From assembly GCF_004216555.1 (NCBI RefSeq), contig NZ_SGWQ01000010.1, positions 1 through 64,000 on the forward strand: 64,000 bases of DNA, written 5' to 3'. The position numbers and the translations under genes are program-made. How positions within the stretch are numbered: the stretch's first letter is position 1; each line of letters begins with the position of its first letter. The notes beneath the pieces were generated by a model. The model did no database searches. It was not told the origin of the DNA and worked only from the letters and a program-made list of their open reading frames with translations. Shown here one piece after another: positions 15,986 through 24,801 of this stretch. The stretch comes from Herbihabitans rhizosphaerae (GTDB lineage Bacteria > Actinomycetota > Actinomycetes > Mycobacteriales > Pseudonocardiaceae).

Positions 15986-17791
15986 ATGGGGATCGAGCTG
16001 CCCAAGGAGCTCGCCGGTGTCGCCGCCGACACCGGGGTCACCTGGCCCAAGGCCGACGAGGAGGCCATGGGTCGCACCGCGGCGGCGTGGCGCGAGGCCG
16101 GCGAGAAGATGACCACGCTGGTCGGCGACGCGGACAACGCGGCCCGCAGGACGCTCGGCAACGTCGAGGGCGACGCCGGCGGCGCGGCTCGCGAGCACTG
16201 GTCGAGCTTCGTCAAACCGGACACCGGACATCTGCCGGCCGCCGCGCGCGGGTGCACCGACGCGGCCGACCGGCTCGACCACGCGGCCAACCAGGTCGGC
16301 GCCGCCAAGGTCGAACTCGTGCGCGAGCTCGTGTCGCTGGCCAAGAACAAGGACGCCGCACAGAGCGCGGCGGGCGCCGGCTTTCCCGGTGCGCTGGCCG
16401 GTCTGGACACCGCGACCCGGGGCGCGGCGGCGAACGTCGCGCACCTGAACACCCAGCTCGTCGAGTCGGTGCGGCCCGGGTCCGGCGTGGACATCGGCGA
16501 TGTGGGCAAGCTGGTGGACGTCAGCCCCGGCGTACACGCCCAGCCGGTGGTCGACGCCGTGTTCGACACCGAGGTGGGCGCCGGCCACGCGGTGAGCGCC
16601 ACCGTCAGCGGGATCGGCCAGGAAGCCGGTCTGGCCGTGGCGGCCGACCCCGGATCGACCGGCCCGATCACGGTCGGCGGTCCCGGTGGGAGTGCGTTGC
16701 CGGGCGTCGTCTCCTCGGAGGCGCCCACACCGGCCACCGGTCTCCCGGCGGTCGGACGGCTGCCGAACGAGGTGCAGAGCGTGCACGCGTCGCTGGCCGC
16801 CCCACCGGTGCAGCCGCCGGCCGTCGCCCCCGGCCCGCCGCCCCCGTTGGCGCCCCCGCCGCCACCCGTGGCCGGCGCGCCCATGGGACCGGTTGGCCCC
16901 GTTGGCCCGATGCCCGCCGGCCCGCTCGCGGCCGGACCCGCGGCGCCGGTACCGGCACCCGCGCCGGGAGCCGTGCCGCAAGGACAGCCGCCCGCGCGAC
17001 CGGGGGACCGGCAGCACGTCCACCGCTTCGGGCCGGACCCGTACGCGCCACCGGCACCTCCGCCGCCACCCCCGCCACAGCCGCGAGAGCCGAGGGACAA
17101 CCTGGTCGCGCTGTTCCTGGTGCACATGTTCCCGATTGGCCACCTCCCGGTCGCCTCGAACCGCCCGGCCCGGCAGATCCCGCCGCCGCCGGCCGAGCGG
17201 GACTACGCGGCGGGCCTGCGGTTCGCGCCCGACGATCACCCCGAGTCGGCGCTGATCGACGCGCTGCCCCGGCTGGCCGAGGTGCGCGAGGGTGCCGAGG
17301 TGGTCGTCTCCGGCCCCGGGCTGCACGTGGACAGCCCGATCGTGGCCGGTCTGTCCGAGGGCTACGACCCGCTCGGCGATCAGCACGAGCGGGACTGGGA
17401 CCGCCGGTTCCTGGTGCGCTGGACCGAGAACGGCGCCGAGTACGCGTGGCCGCCCGGCGAGCTGTACCCGGAGGGTGGCACCGACGCCGGCGAGCCGGAG
17501 GTGCTCGACGAGGGCGCGGTGATCGACCGGCTGGGCACCCCGGAGGGCCGCGTGTTCGCGCCCGCGGGGACCGGCTACCCGCGGCGCGCCCTTCCACCGT
17601 CCCATATGGACAGTGGTTACCGGTGCTATCAAGTGGCGCGGCCGGTCCCGGTGTGGCGGGCCGCGTGCGCACCGTGGTTCGCCCAGCCCGGCGGCGGGAT
17701 CCGTTACCGCACAACGCATTCCGCGATCGACCTGATCACCATGGGCTACCTGCTGGACATCACCGACGAGATCGCCGGAGGACGAGCGTGA
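15986..17791 (+). CDS. polymorphic toxin with WXG100-like N-terminus and C-terminal TNT NAD-glycohydrolase domain
   Basis: A 601-residue protein. Residues 1-130 are alanine-rich helices of the WXG100-like type seen at the start of CpnT. A linker and a strongly proline-rich stretch (about 270-370) follow, then a DHPESALIDALPRL region and, at about 512-592, a TNT domain: VIDRLGTPEGRVFAPAGTGYPRRALPP, then WFAQPGGGIRYRTT with the essential glutamine at 567, then a hydrophobic ITMGYL. TNT domains hydrolyse NAD+ and kill by depleting it. ATG start with GAGGGGG upstream. GTGA overlap with the following immunity-type gene supports a toxin-antitoxin pair. Export through an ESX system is inferred. Confidence 0.85.
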   Translation: MGIELPKELAGVAADTGVTWPKADEEAMGRTAAAWREAGEKMTTLVGDADNAARRTLGNVEGDAGGAAREHWSSFVKPDTGHLPAAARGCTDAADRLDHAANQVGAAKVELVRELVSLAKNKDAAQSAAGAGFPGALAGLDTATRGAAANVAHLNTQLVESVRPGSGVDIGDVGKLVDVSPGVHAQPVVDAVFDTEVGAGHAVSATVSGIGQEAGLAVAADPGSTGPITVGGPGGSALPGVVSSEAPTPATGLPAVGRLPNEVQSVHASLAAPPVQPPAVAPGPPPPLAPPPPPVAGAPMGPVGPVGPMPAGPLAAGPAAPVPAPAPGAVPQGQPPARPGDRQHVHRFGPDPYAPPAPPPPPPPQPREPRDNLVALFLVHMFPIGHLPVASNRPARQIPPPPAERDYAAGLRFAPDDHPESALIDALPRLAEVREGAEVVVSGPGLHVDSPIVAGLSEGYDPLGDQHERDWDRRFLVRWTENGAEYAWPPGELYPEGGTDAGEPEVLDEGAVIDRLGTPEGRVFAPAGTGYPRRALPPSHMDSGYRCYQVARPVPVWRAACAPWFAQPGGGIRYRTTHSAIDLITMGYLLDITDEIAGGRA

Positions 17792-18096
17792 ACGCCGAGT
17801 CGATCACCGAATGGCTGGACGCGATCGGGGTGCCGCGCGAGGTCGTGTCGGTCGGCACCGAGCGGGACAACGCCTGGTGCCTGCTGGCCGACGAGGAGCC
17901 GGACCCGGACGGCAACGTCGCGTGGGAGGTGTTCTGGCGCGAGCAGGGCAACCGCTACGACTGGGCGCGGTTCACCAGCGAGCACGTCGCCTGCCACTAC
18001 CTGTTCGGGCGGCTGACCTGGGCGCAGGTCGTGCGCGGCGCGGTCGGCGTGCTGTCAGACAAGAAGGCGGACAAGAAGCCGTCAGGGCAGCCGTAG
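17788..18096 (+). CDS. probable immunity protein for the TNT toxin
   Basis: A 102-residue acidic soluble protein (MNAESITEWLDAIGVPREVVSVGTERDNAWCLLADEEPDPDG...). Its GTG start overlaps the toxin stop by four bases. It has no signal or membrane segment, as expected for a cytoplasmic inhibitor of an NAD-hydrolysing toxin. Size, position and acidic aromatic-rich sequence resemble the immunity factors of TNT toxins (IFT), but I see no diagnostic motif. The last 15 bases overlap the convergent hisN gene. The role rests on genomic position. Confidence 0.7.
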   Translation: MNAESITEWLDAIGVPREVVSVGTERDNAWCLLADEEPDPDGNVAWEVFWREQGNRYDWARFTSEHVACHYLFGRLTWAQVVRGAVGVLSDKKADKKPSGQP

Positions 18097-18870
18097 GTGC
18101 TCCAGCGCCGCCTCGTGCAGGTGGCCGTTGGTGGACAGCGCCGACCCGCCGTCGAACCGGGCGGCGCCGGACAGGTCGGTGAACGTGCCGCCGGCCTCGG
18201 TCACCAGCACCTGCAGCGGCGCCACGTCCCACGGGTTCACGATCGGCTCGGCGGCCACGTCCACCGCGCCCTCGGCGACCAGGCAGTGCTGCCAGAAGTC
18301 GCCGAACGCCCGGCTCTCCCAGCAACTGTCCACAAAGGACAGATACGCCTCGAGTGTGTGGTACCGCGCCCAGGAGGCCAGATCGGTGGTGCCCACGTAG
18401 GCGTCGGCGAGGTCGGTCACGCCGGACACCGAGAGCGGCACCGGCTCGCGGTCGTCGACCGTCATCCATGATCCGCCGCCGAGGCAGGCCCACCACCGCC
18501 GGTGCATCGCGGGCGCGGACACCACGCCGACCACCGGCGAACCGTCCACCGCGAGCGCGATCAGCGTCGCCCAGACGGGTACACCTCGCAGGAAGTTCTT
18601 GGTGCCGTCGATCGGGTCCAGCACCCAGGTGCGGCCGGACGTGATCTCGCCGCCGCGCTCCTCGCCCGCGACCGTGTCATGTGGACGGTCGAGGGCCAGC
18701 AACTGGCGCACGGCGTCCTCGACGGCGAGGTCCACGTCGGTCACCGGCGTGCGATCCGGCTTGCTGGTGACCCTCAGATTCTTGGCGACGAACCGCGAAT
18801 GAGTGATCTGGTCGGCCTCGTCGGCCAGCCGCTGAGCCAGCGCCAGGTCCGCGGTGAAGTCGGTGGACAC
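18082..18870 (-). CDS. hisN: histidinol-phosphatase of the inositol-monophosphatase family
   Basis: A 262-residue Mg2+-dependent phosphatase. Motifs: GEERGGE near 70 (metal-binding glutamates), WVLDPIDGTKNFLRG near 82-96 (DPxDGTxN metal and phosphate site), and NPWDVAPLQVLVTEAGG near 213-229. The sequence fits actinobacterial HisN, which dephosphorylates L-histidinol phosphate in histidine synthesis; inositol monophosphatase activity cannot be excluded from motifs alone. It is divergent from the response-regulator gene (22 bases apart) and convergent with the immunity gene. Confidence 0.88.
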   Translation of the reverse strand: MSTDFTADLALAQRLADEADQITHSRFVAKNLRVTSKPDRTPVTDVDLAVEDAVRQLLALDRPHDTVAGEERGGEITSGRTWVLDPIDGTKNFLRGVPVWATLIALAVDGSPVVGVVSAPAMHRRWWACLGGGSWMTVDDREPVPLSVSGVTDLADAYVGTTDLASWARYHTLEAYLSFVDSCWESRAFGDFWQHCLVAEGAVDVAAEPIVNPWDVAPLQVLVTEAGGTFTDLSGAARFDGGSALSTNGHLHEAALEHLRLP

Positions 18871-18892
18871 GGGATGATCGTAGAGTTGACCC

Positions 18893-19558
18893 GTGAGCGT
18901 CGTGCTGCTGGCCGAGGACGACTCGGCGATCGCGGACCCGCTGTCGCGCGCGCTGCGCCGCGAGGGCTACGACGTGCTGGTGGTGGCGGAAGGGCACGCC
19001 GCGCTGGAGGCCGCCACCGGCACCGGAGTCGACCTGCTGGTGCTCGACCTCGGTTTACCGGGAATGGACGGGCTGGACGTGTGCCGGCGGCTGCGCGCCG
19101 CGGGCCACGGTCTGCCCGTGCTGATGCTGACCGCGCGCGCCGACGAGGTGGACTTCGTGGTCGGCCTGGACGCCGGCGCCGACGACTATGTGGCCAAGCC
19201 GTTCCGGCTGGCCGAGCTGCTGGCCCGGATCCGCGCGCTGCTGCGCCGGCGGTCGCCCGGCACGATCGAGGTCAACGGCGTGCGGATGGACCTCGGCGCG
19301 CGACTGGTCACTGTGGACGGTGCGGAGATCTCCTTGGCCAACAAGGAATTCGAGCTGCTGCGGGTGTTGCTGCAGCGCGCCGGTCAAGTGGTCACCCGGG
19401 AGGAGATCCTGTCCGAGGTGTGGCACACGCCGGAGCTGAAGACCTCCAAGACGCTGGACATGCACATGTCCTGGCTGCGCAGAAAGATCGGCGGTGCGGG
19501 GCCGGAGCAACGCATCGCCACCGTGCGCGGTGTCGGCTTCCGCTTCAATGCGGTTTAA
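18893..19558 (+). CDS. OmpR/PhoB-type response regulator
   Basis: A 221-residue regulator. The receiver domain (1-118) has acidic pair 9-10, phosphorylation site Asp52 in LLVLDLGLPGMDG, Thr80 and Lys102 in VAKPF. The C-terminal winged-helix DNA-binding domain (about 125-219) has NKEFELLRVLLQRAGQVVTREEIL and the typical ending TVRGVGFRF. Paired with the histidine kinase 150 bases downstream. The signal and target genes are unknown. GTG start. Confidence 0.93.
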   Translation: MSVVLLAEDDSAIADPLSRALRREGYDVLVVAEGHAALEAATGTGVDLLVLDLGLPGMDGLDVCRRLRAAGHGLPVLMLTARADEVDFVVGLDAGADDYVAKPFRLAELLARIRALLRRRSPGTIEVNGVRMDLGARLVTVDGAEISLANKEFELLRVLLQRAGQVVTREEILSEVWHTPELKTSKTLDMHMSWLRRKIGGAGPEQRIATVRGVGFRFNAV

Positions 19559-19708
19559 CCGACAGCGGATCGTGCCCGAGATGACGCGGCTCTCGTGTCA
19601 AGCAGCCGCACCTAAGGGGAACGTGACGCAACTCAGCCACGGTGACGACGCAACCGCAGCTGGCGGCGAAAGGCACCCAATACTGGGGAATCGCGGGGAG
19701 GCGGGCTA

Positions 19709-20995
19709 GTGCGCCGTCGGATTCTGCTGTCGATCCTGCTCGCGGTCGCGGTGACCGCGTGCGCGCTGGGCATTCCGCTCGGCTACACCGCCGTGCAGAT
19801 CGTGGGCAGCCTCACCCGCGACGACCTGGTCGCCCGCGCCCAGCGCATCGCGGCCACGCTGGACGACGAGATCGCCAGCGGGCACACGCCGGACCTGGCG
19901 CGGGTGGCGGTCGCGGTGCCGCAGGACGGTCGGCTGGTCGTGCGGCTGCCGTCCACCGGCGAGCTGGTGCACGGTCCGGACCCGGGCTCCGACCCGGTCA
20001 CCGAGCAGGTGCCGATCGTCCAGCAGGGCACGGTCACGCTGCTGGTGCCGTCCGGGCCGATGCACACCCGGCAGGCGCAGGTCGCGGCACTCGTGGCGCT
20101 GGTGATCGTGCTGACCGTGGGCATCGGCACGGGGGTGGCGACGGTGACCGCGCGCCGGCTGTCCTCGCCGTTGCGGCACGTGGCGGACCGGGCGTCGCGC
20201 CTGGGTGCCGGCGACTTCCGGCGCGACGGCAAGCGCTACGACATCGGCGAGCTGGACATGGTGGCCGACGCGCTGGACACCTCGGCCCGCGCGCTGGCCC
20301 AACTCGTGCAGCGCGAGCGCGAACTGGTCGGGGACGTGTCGCACCAGCTGCGCAGCCGGCTCACCGCGCTGCAACTGCGGCTGGAGAACCTGGCGCTGGC
20401 CCACGATGGCGCGCCGGAGGAGGCCAGCGCGGACGCGCGTGAGGCGGTGGAGCAGGCCGAGCGGCTGTCCGAGGTGCTCGACGAACTGCTCGCGGCGGCG
20501 CGCGCGGCCCGTGCGCTGGACGCCGAGCCGGTGGACCTGGGCATCGCGCTGCCGAAGATCGCCGACGAGTGGCGCGATCCGCTGCGCGCCGAGGGGCGGG
20601 CGCTGCGGATGCGGCTGCAGGACGGGCTGCGGGTGAAGGTGGCGCCGGCACGGCTGCGCGAGGTGATCGGCGTGCTGCTGGACAACGCGCAGCGGCACGG
20701 CGCCGGAACGGTAACTGTTTCCACCCGAAAGGGTGATGTGACCGCGGTGATCGAGGTGTCCGATCAGGGCCGTGGCGTGCCGGACGAGCTGATCGCGCAC
20801 ATCTTCGATCGCGGTGTCTCCGGCGGCGGATCGACCGGTCTGGGTCTGTCGCTGGCCCGCGCACTGGTCGACTCCGACGGCGGGCGGCTGGAGCTGTCGC
20901 AGGCCCGGCCGGCCGAGTTCTCGGTGTTCCTGCCGGTGGCGCGGGCGGACGCGCTGCCGAGCGTGCGCTGGCCGTCGGATCCCTCCCCTCGGTGA
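19709..20995 (+). CDS. sensor histidine kinase
   Basis: A 428-residue membrane kinase partner of the preceding response regulator. Two membrane helices (about 5-28 and 124-146) flank an extracytoplasmic sensor of about 95 residues. A HAMP domain follows (147-200), then the phosphoacceptor helix with His212 in GDVSHQLRSRLTAL, and the HATPase_c domain with LLDNAQRHG (N box), DQGRGVP and STGLGLSLARALV (G boxes). GTG start with GGGGAGG nine bases upstream. The 150 bases before it hold no other recognisable feature. Confidence 0.92.
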   Translation: MRRRILLSILLAVAVTACALGIPLGYTAVQIVGSLTRDDLVARAQRIAATLDDEIASGHTPDLARVAVAVPQDGRLVVRLPSTGELVHGPDPGSDPVTEQVPIVQQGTVTLLVPSGPMHTRQAQVAALVALVIVLTVGIGTGVATVTARRLSSPLRHVADRASRLGAGDFRRDGKRYDIGELDMVADALDTSARALAQLVQRERELVGDVSHQLRSRLTALQLRLENLALAHDGAPEEASADAREAVEQAERLSEVLDELLAAARAARALDAEPVDLGIALPKIADEWRDPLRAEGRALRMRLQDGLRVKVAPARLREVIGVLLDNAQRHGAGTVTVSTRKGDVTAVIEVSDQGRGVPDELIAHIFDRGVSGGGSTGLGLSLARALVDSDGGRLELSQARPAEFSVFLPVARADALPSVRWPSDPSPR

Positions 20996-21043
20996 CTCGC
21001 ACCCGAGTACGATCAGTGCCCACCAGGTCAACAGGGAGTCGCG

Positions 21044-22093
21044 GTGGGCACAGCTCGTCGAGTCAAATGGATCAACTGGGCGAGATCGTGGGTCGCTCGC
21101 CGGCGCTATTACGCGCTGCTCGCCGGCGTGCTGCTCGTGGCGGTCGTGGTGCTGCTCGCGCTGTGGCGCACCAGCGAGGGCGACAACAAGGACCTCACTC
21201 TCAACCTCGGTTCCGAACTGATCGGAACGGTCATCGTGCTGTTCGTGATCACGCCATTCCTGGCCAGGGCGGACCGGAAGGTCGACGCGATTCTCGCCAG
21301 GTTCGACCACGACGCGTTCATCAGGCAGGCCGCGGACGCGAAAGAGCACATCAGGATCCTCGAACTGTGGACCGATCTGCTCCAGGCTGAATTTCAGCGC
21401 CGCTTTCTCGCCGCGGTCGGGGAAGCGCTTTCCGTGAACGCCGAGGTGCGCATTCTGCTGTTGGACCCCGACTCGCGGGCGGCGCAGCAGCGTGAAGACG
21501 ACCTGCAGCACAGAATCGACGTCGACGACAGCATCCTGCAGAATCTTCGGACCCTGCACGAGTTCCAGACGAAATGGGGCGGCCACCGGATCGACATCCG
21601 GGTCTACCGCGCCATGCCGTCGGTGCAGATGTACCAGGTCGACGACCACATGCTGGTGTCGTTCTATCCGACGAAGGTGACGTCGTGGGATTCGACCCAG
21701 TACCAGACGGGCCCGACCGCGCACCTCGGAATTTTCGTGGACACCAAGTTCGAGGAGCTGTGGACGGCGGATTCCACCAGAACGCTCGAGCAGCTCTGGA
21801 CGGTTGTTCTCGAGGATGAGGGAAACGGTCGGCAGCACAGTCTGCCGTTCGTGTCGATCGGCGGGAGCATGTACGTCGGTGGGCTGAAGGTGGACAGCAA
21901 GAATCTGCGGAGCATCATGGACGGGCAGCCGTTCAAGGTGGTCGAGAACGACACGGACAAGAAGCGGCCCTGCTCGCTGAAACCGCTCGAACCGACAGCC
22001 GAGGCCGAGACGGCGGTACAGGAATTGTTCACGCGGAAATACGGCGCGAAGCACCAGGATCTGATTTTCGAACTGGTCCCGCTCAGCGGCTGA
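21044..22093 (+). CDS. membrane protein with a possible phospholipase-D-like domain, function unknown
   Basis: A 349-residue protein with two N-terminal membrane helices (about 23-42 and 57-74). A cytoplasmic region follows whose pattern AKEHIRILELWTDLLQAEFQRRFLAAVGEALSVNAEVRILLLDPDS resembles the first half of PLD-like sensor/effector modules, where a helix precedes a buried strand ending in LLDPxS. No HxK catalytic motif is visible, so any PLD relationship would be structural only. GTG start with AGGGAG six bases upstream. Its end overlaps the convergent FAD oxidoreductase by 11 bases. Codon use is less extreme than neighbours, with more AT-ending codons. Confidence 0.6.
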   Translation: MGTARRVKWINWARSWVARRRYYALLAGVLLVAVVVLLALWRTSEGDNKDLTLNLGSELIGTVIVLFVITPFLARADRKVDAILARFDHDAFIRQAADAKEHIRILELWTDLLQAEFQRRFLAAVGEALSVNAEVRILLLDPDSRAAQQREDDLQHRIDVDDSILQNLRTLHEFQTKWGGHRIDIRVYRAMPSVQMYQVDDHMLVSFYPTKVTSWDSTQYQTGPTAHLGIFVDTKFEELWTADSTRTLEQLWTVVLEDEGNGRQHSLPFVSIGGSMYVGGLKVDSKNLRSIMDGQPFKVVENDTDKKRPCSLKPLEPTAEAETAVQELFTRKYGAKHQDLIFELVPLSG

Positions 22094-23525
22094 AAAGGCC
22101 GGGACGGGACGGGTGGTACCGAGTGTGCATCGGGTCCTTGCCGCCCACGAGCGCGGCCAGCACCGCCTCGGCGATCGCGGGCGACTGCGCGAAACCCCCG
22201 GTGTTGTGCCCGCCCGTCACCACCAGAGCTCCGCCGTCCGGCATCGGAATCGTCTCGAACACCCCGAGACACGTGGCGGTCCACGGCCGCACGCAGTGCC
22301 GCCGGCTGCGCTCGAGCAGCCCGCTGCGCACCGCGGCCGCGTGCGCCTTGGGGAAGAACCGCAGGATCGTGTCCTCGAGGGCGTCGAACAGCACGTCCAG
22401 CTCGGCACCGTCGATGTTGGTCGGATCGGCGCCGGTCCAGCCGTATCCGGCGCCACAGACGAGCACCGGCTCGCCGTGCTCGCCGGTGCCGAGCGTCACG
22501 TTGGTCTCCTCGGCCCGGTGGCCCTCGCGGGAGATCTTCACCGAGTGGTCGAGCATCGGCTCCACGTTGGGCACGGTGAGCCAGACGCCGAGCATGCCCT
22601 GGACCAGCTCGTGCGACGCGGTGCCGCGCAACACCTCCCGCCCGTACGCGCCAGGCGACACCACGATGTTCGGCGCGCGCAGCACCTCGCCGTCCACCAC
22701 GACCCCGTCGGCTACTCCGGGTGAGGCCCATGCGATGCCGGAAACCGTCGTGCCCCAACGGAATCGGGCACCCTCCGCTTCGAGCAGACCGACCAGCTTC
22801 TCCACGAACTCGTGGATGTTCACGGTGAACCCGACGACCTCCAGCCCGCCGGCCACGGTGCCGTCGCCGCACGCGTCCGCCAGTGCCGGATAGCCGTCGC
22901 GCACCTGGTTCGGCGTGAGCACCGTGCGGATCGCGCCGACCTTCTCGTTGCGCGCCACGTGCCACCGGTAGTACTCCTCGTCGGAGTACAGCCGCAGGAT
23001 CACGTCGCGGTAGCCGGTCGTCTCGAACAGGTCGGGATCCGAGGCCAGCAGCCGGGTCCACCCGTCGCCCGCCCTGCGGTTCACCTCGAAGATGTCGGCG
23101 TTGTAGTTGTCGGCGAGCCACGGCGGCAACTGGTGGAACTCCTCGGCCCAGCGCAGCTCCGTGTCCGACAGGGAGCGTGCGAGCCGCCAGCCGCCGTCGG
23201 ACACCGGGCGGGTGAGCAGGTCGTTGGAGGCGCCGTCCGCCGTCCGGGCACGCGAGTTGTAGCTGTCCGCCTCGGTGAGGGTGAACATCCGGCCGTCGCC
23301 CCCACCTCGGGTGCACCCGTAGGCCGTCCAGGGCGCGCCGTCCCTCGGATCAGGCGCGGCGTCGCACACCAGCACGTCGTGGCCGGCACGCAGCAGGGTG
23401 AGCGCGCTGACCAGGTTGACCACGCCGGCACCGACCAGGATCGTCGAGCGACCAGCGGCTGACCCCAGGTGAACCGGCAGCGCGTCGGCCAGCACGCGCT
23501 CCGCGTCGGGGTCAGGAGTGGCCAA
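22083..23525 (-). CDS. FAD-dependent amino-acid-oxidase-type oxidoreductase
   Basis: A 480-residue flavoprotein of the DAO superfamily. The N-terminal Rossmann motif is STILVGAGVVNLVSALTLLRAGHDVLVCDA (about 27-56). The second FAD-binding part near the C terminus reads GALVVTGGHNTGGFAQSPAIAEAVLAAL, typical of sarcosine oxidase, D-amino-acid dehydrogenase and related enzymes. It would oxidise an amine or amino acid, and the substrate is unknown. The TTG at 23525 is supported by GGAGGA five bases upstream. It overlaps the upstream gtrA gene by 14 bases, so the two are likely co-translated. Confidence 0.85.
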   Translation of the reverse strand: MATPDPDAERVLADALPVHLGSAAGRSTILVGAGVVNLVSALTLLRAGHDVLVCDAAPDPRDGAPWTAYGCTRGGGDGRMFTLTEADSYNSRARTADGASNDLLTRPVSDGGWRLARSLSDTELRWAEEFHQLPPWLADNYNADIFEVNRRAGDGWTRLLASDPDLFETTGYRDVILRLYSDEEYYRWHVARNEKVGAIRTVLTPNQVRDGYPALADACGDGTVAGGLEVVGFTVNIHEFVEKLVGLLEAEGARFRWGTTVSGIAWASPGVADGVVVDGEVLRAPNIVVSPGAYGREVLRGTASHELVQGMLGVWLTVPNVEPMLDHSVKISREGHRAEETNVTLGTGEHGEPVLVCGAGYGWTGADPTNIDGAELDVLFDALEDTILRFFPKAHAAAVRSGLLERSRRHCVRPWTATCLGVFETIPMPDGGALVVTGGHNTGGFAQSPAIAEAVLAALVGGKDPMHTRYHPSRPGLFSR

Positions 23526-24057
23526 GCTCTTCCTCCGCGTCGTCGGACTGCACGCTGCTCCGCCGGCGCCGTCCCAGCTCGTCAGGGAACACCCAGCGCT
23601 TGAAACCCCAGAACCGGAAGAACATCGCCAGCAGCATGCCGATGATCGAGCCGGACAGGAAGTCGGCCAGCTCCTGGGCCCACAGCGCCACGTACGGCGT
23701 CTCCAGGTCCAGCCAGTACCGCGAGATGTACGGCGGGATCAGGTTGATGATCACGCCGCCCGCGCTGATCAGGAAGAACAGCGCCGCCTCGTGGTGCGTC
23801 TCGCGGCCGCCCCTGGTGCGGAACGACCACTCCCGGTTGAGCACGTAGGACACGATCGTGGCGACGATGATCGCGATCGCCTTCGCGGTGATCGGCTTGC
23901 TCTCCAGGACCGTGAACTTCAGCAGGTACCAGATACCGTTGTCGATGATGAACGTCGTGCCGCCGACCACGGCGAACTTGAGCAGCTCGCGGTGCTTGAT
24001 GAGGATCGAGCGGATGGGCTCCGGGACTCGAGAGAGCACGGTCTCGACGACGGTCAC
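23512..24057 (-). CDS. GtrA-family membrane protein
   Basis: A 181-residue GtrA-like protein with four membrane helices. The family core KHRELLKFAVVGGTTFIIDNGIWYLL at about 23-48 is followed by the conserved basic loop SYVLNREWSFRTRGGR, and it ends KRWVFPDE. GtrA proteins help move or use polyprenyl-phosphate-linked sugars across the membrane in glycan synthesis. It lies downstream of a second gtrA gene in the same direction. Mycobacterial Rv3277 (GtrA) holds the equivalent place. GTG start. Confidence 0.9.
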   Translation of the reverse strand: MTVVETVLSRVPEPIRSILIKHRELLKFAVVGGTTFIIDNGIWYLLKFTVLESKPITAKAIAIIVATIVSYVLNREWSFRTRGGRETHHEAALFFLISAGGVIINLIPPYISRYWLDLETPYVALWAQELADFLSGSIIGMLLAMFFRFWGFKRWVFPDELGRRRRSSVQSDDAEEELGHS

Positions 24058-24132
24058 GCCGGCAGTCTACGGAGCGTCAACTCGCGTCCGCCGGCATGTC
24101 CGGGAGAACTCAGGGAGATATCAGGGGAGGCC

Positions 24133-24744
24133 TCAGGCCGCGCGCTCGTCGGCGTCCGGCAGAGCGGTGACGGTGGCCCGGCGGCGCGCCGACCGTGCGC
24201 TGCGCTCGCGCGCGTTCTCCTGGGGGAACACCCACTTCTTGAACGCCCACCAGCGGAACACCGTGGTGATCAGCGTGCCGATGATGATGCCGCTGACGAA
24301 GTCCGCGACCTCCTGGCTGACCAGCGACACGTGCGGCACCTGGTTCTGCAGCACGTACCGCGACACGGCAAGCGGCAGCGCGTTCAGCGCCACACCGATG
24401 CCGCTGATCAGGAAGAACAACGCCGCCTCGTGCGGCCGCTCCCGGCCGCCGCGGGTGCGAAACGACCACTCGCGGGACAGCACGTAGGACACGATCGTCG
24501 CCACGATCACCGCGACGGACAGCGCCGTCACCGGGTTGCGGGACAGCACGGTCAGCTTCAGCGCGTAGTTGACCACGTTCGTGATCACGAAGCAGGTGCC
24601 GCCCACCGCCGCGAACTTCAGCAGTTCGCGGTGCTTGATCAGGCGGGACCTGATCGGCTCCGGTAGCCGCGCGAGAATCCAGTAAATCCCCCGCGGCCCC
24701 GTGCTCGTGACGGTGTTGGTCACCGTTTCCGTGCCGTCGGCCAT
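24133..24744 (-). CDS. second GtrA-family membrane protein
   Basis: A 203-residue paralogue of the neighbouring GtrA: the same KHRELLKFAAVGGTCFVITNVVNYAL core, SYVLSREWSFRTRGGRERPHEAALFFLIS loop and KKWVFPQE ending, with four predicted helices. The two genes look like a tandem duplication. They have diverged most in the helices around the sugar-lipid path, so they may serve different lipid-linked sugars. The ATG at 24744 (MADGTETV) is preferred; an in-frame earlier start at 24783 is possible. No strong ribosome site is visible. Confidence 0.88.
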   Translation of the reverse strand: MADGTETVTNTVTSTGPRGIYWILARLPEPIRSRLIKHRELLKFAAVGGTCFVITNVVNYALKLTVLSRNPVTALSVAVIVATIVSYVLSREWSFRTRGGRERPHEAALFFLISGIGVALNALPLAVSRYVLQNQVPHVSLVSQEVADFVSGIIIGTLITTVFRWWAFKKWVFPQENARERSARSARRRATVTALPDADERAA

Positions 24745-24801
24745 GGCACCGGAGCTTATGACAGGCCCGTCGGCACGCGTCACAGAACGCGCTGATTGGT
24801 C

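Noticed and set aside
23512-24744. Prophage or transposon role for the tandem gtrA genes
   Set aside because: gtrA also occurs in phage serotype-conversion clusters, but no integrase, gtrB or phage genes are nearby and the position matches the chromosomal gtrA of relatives.
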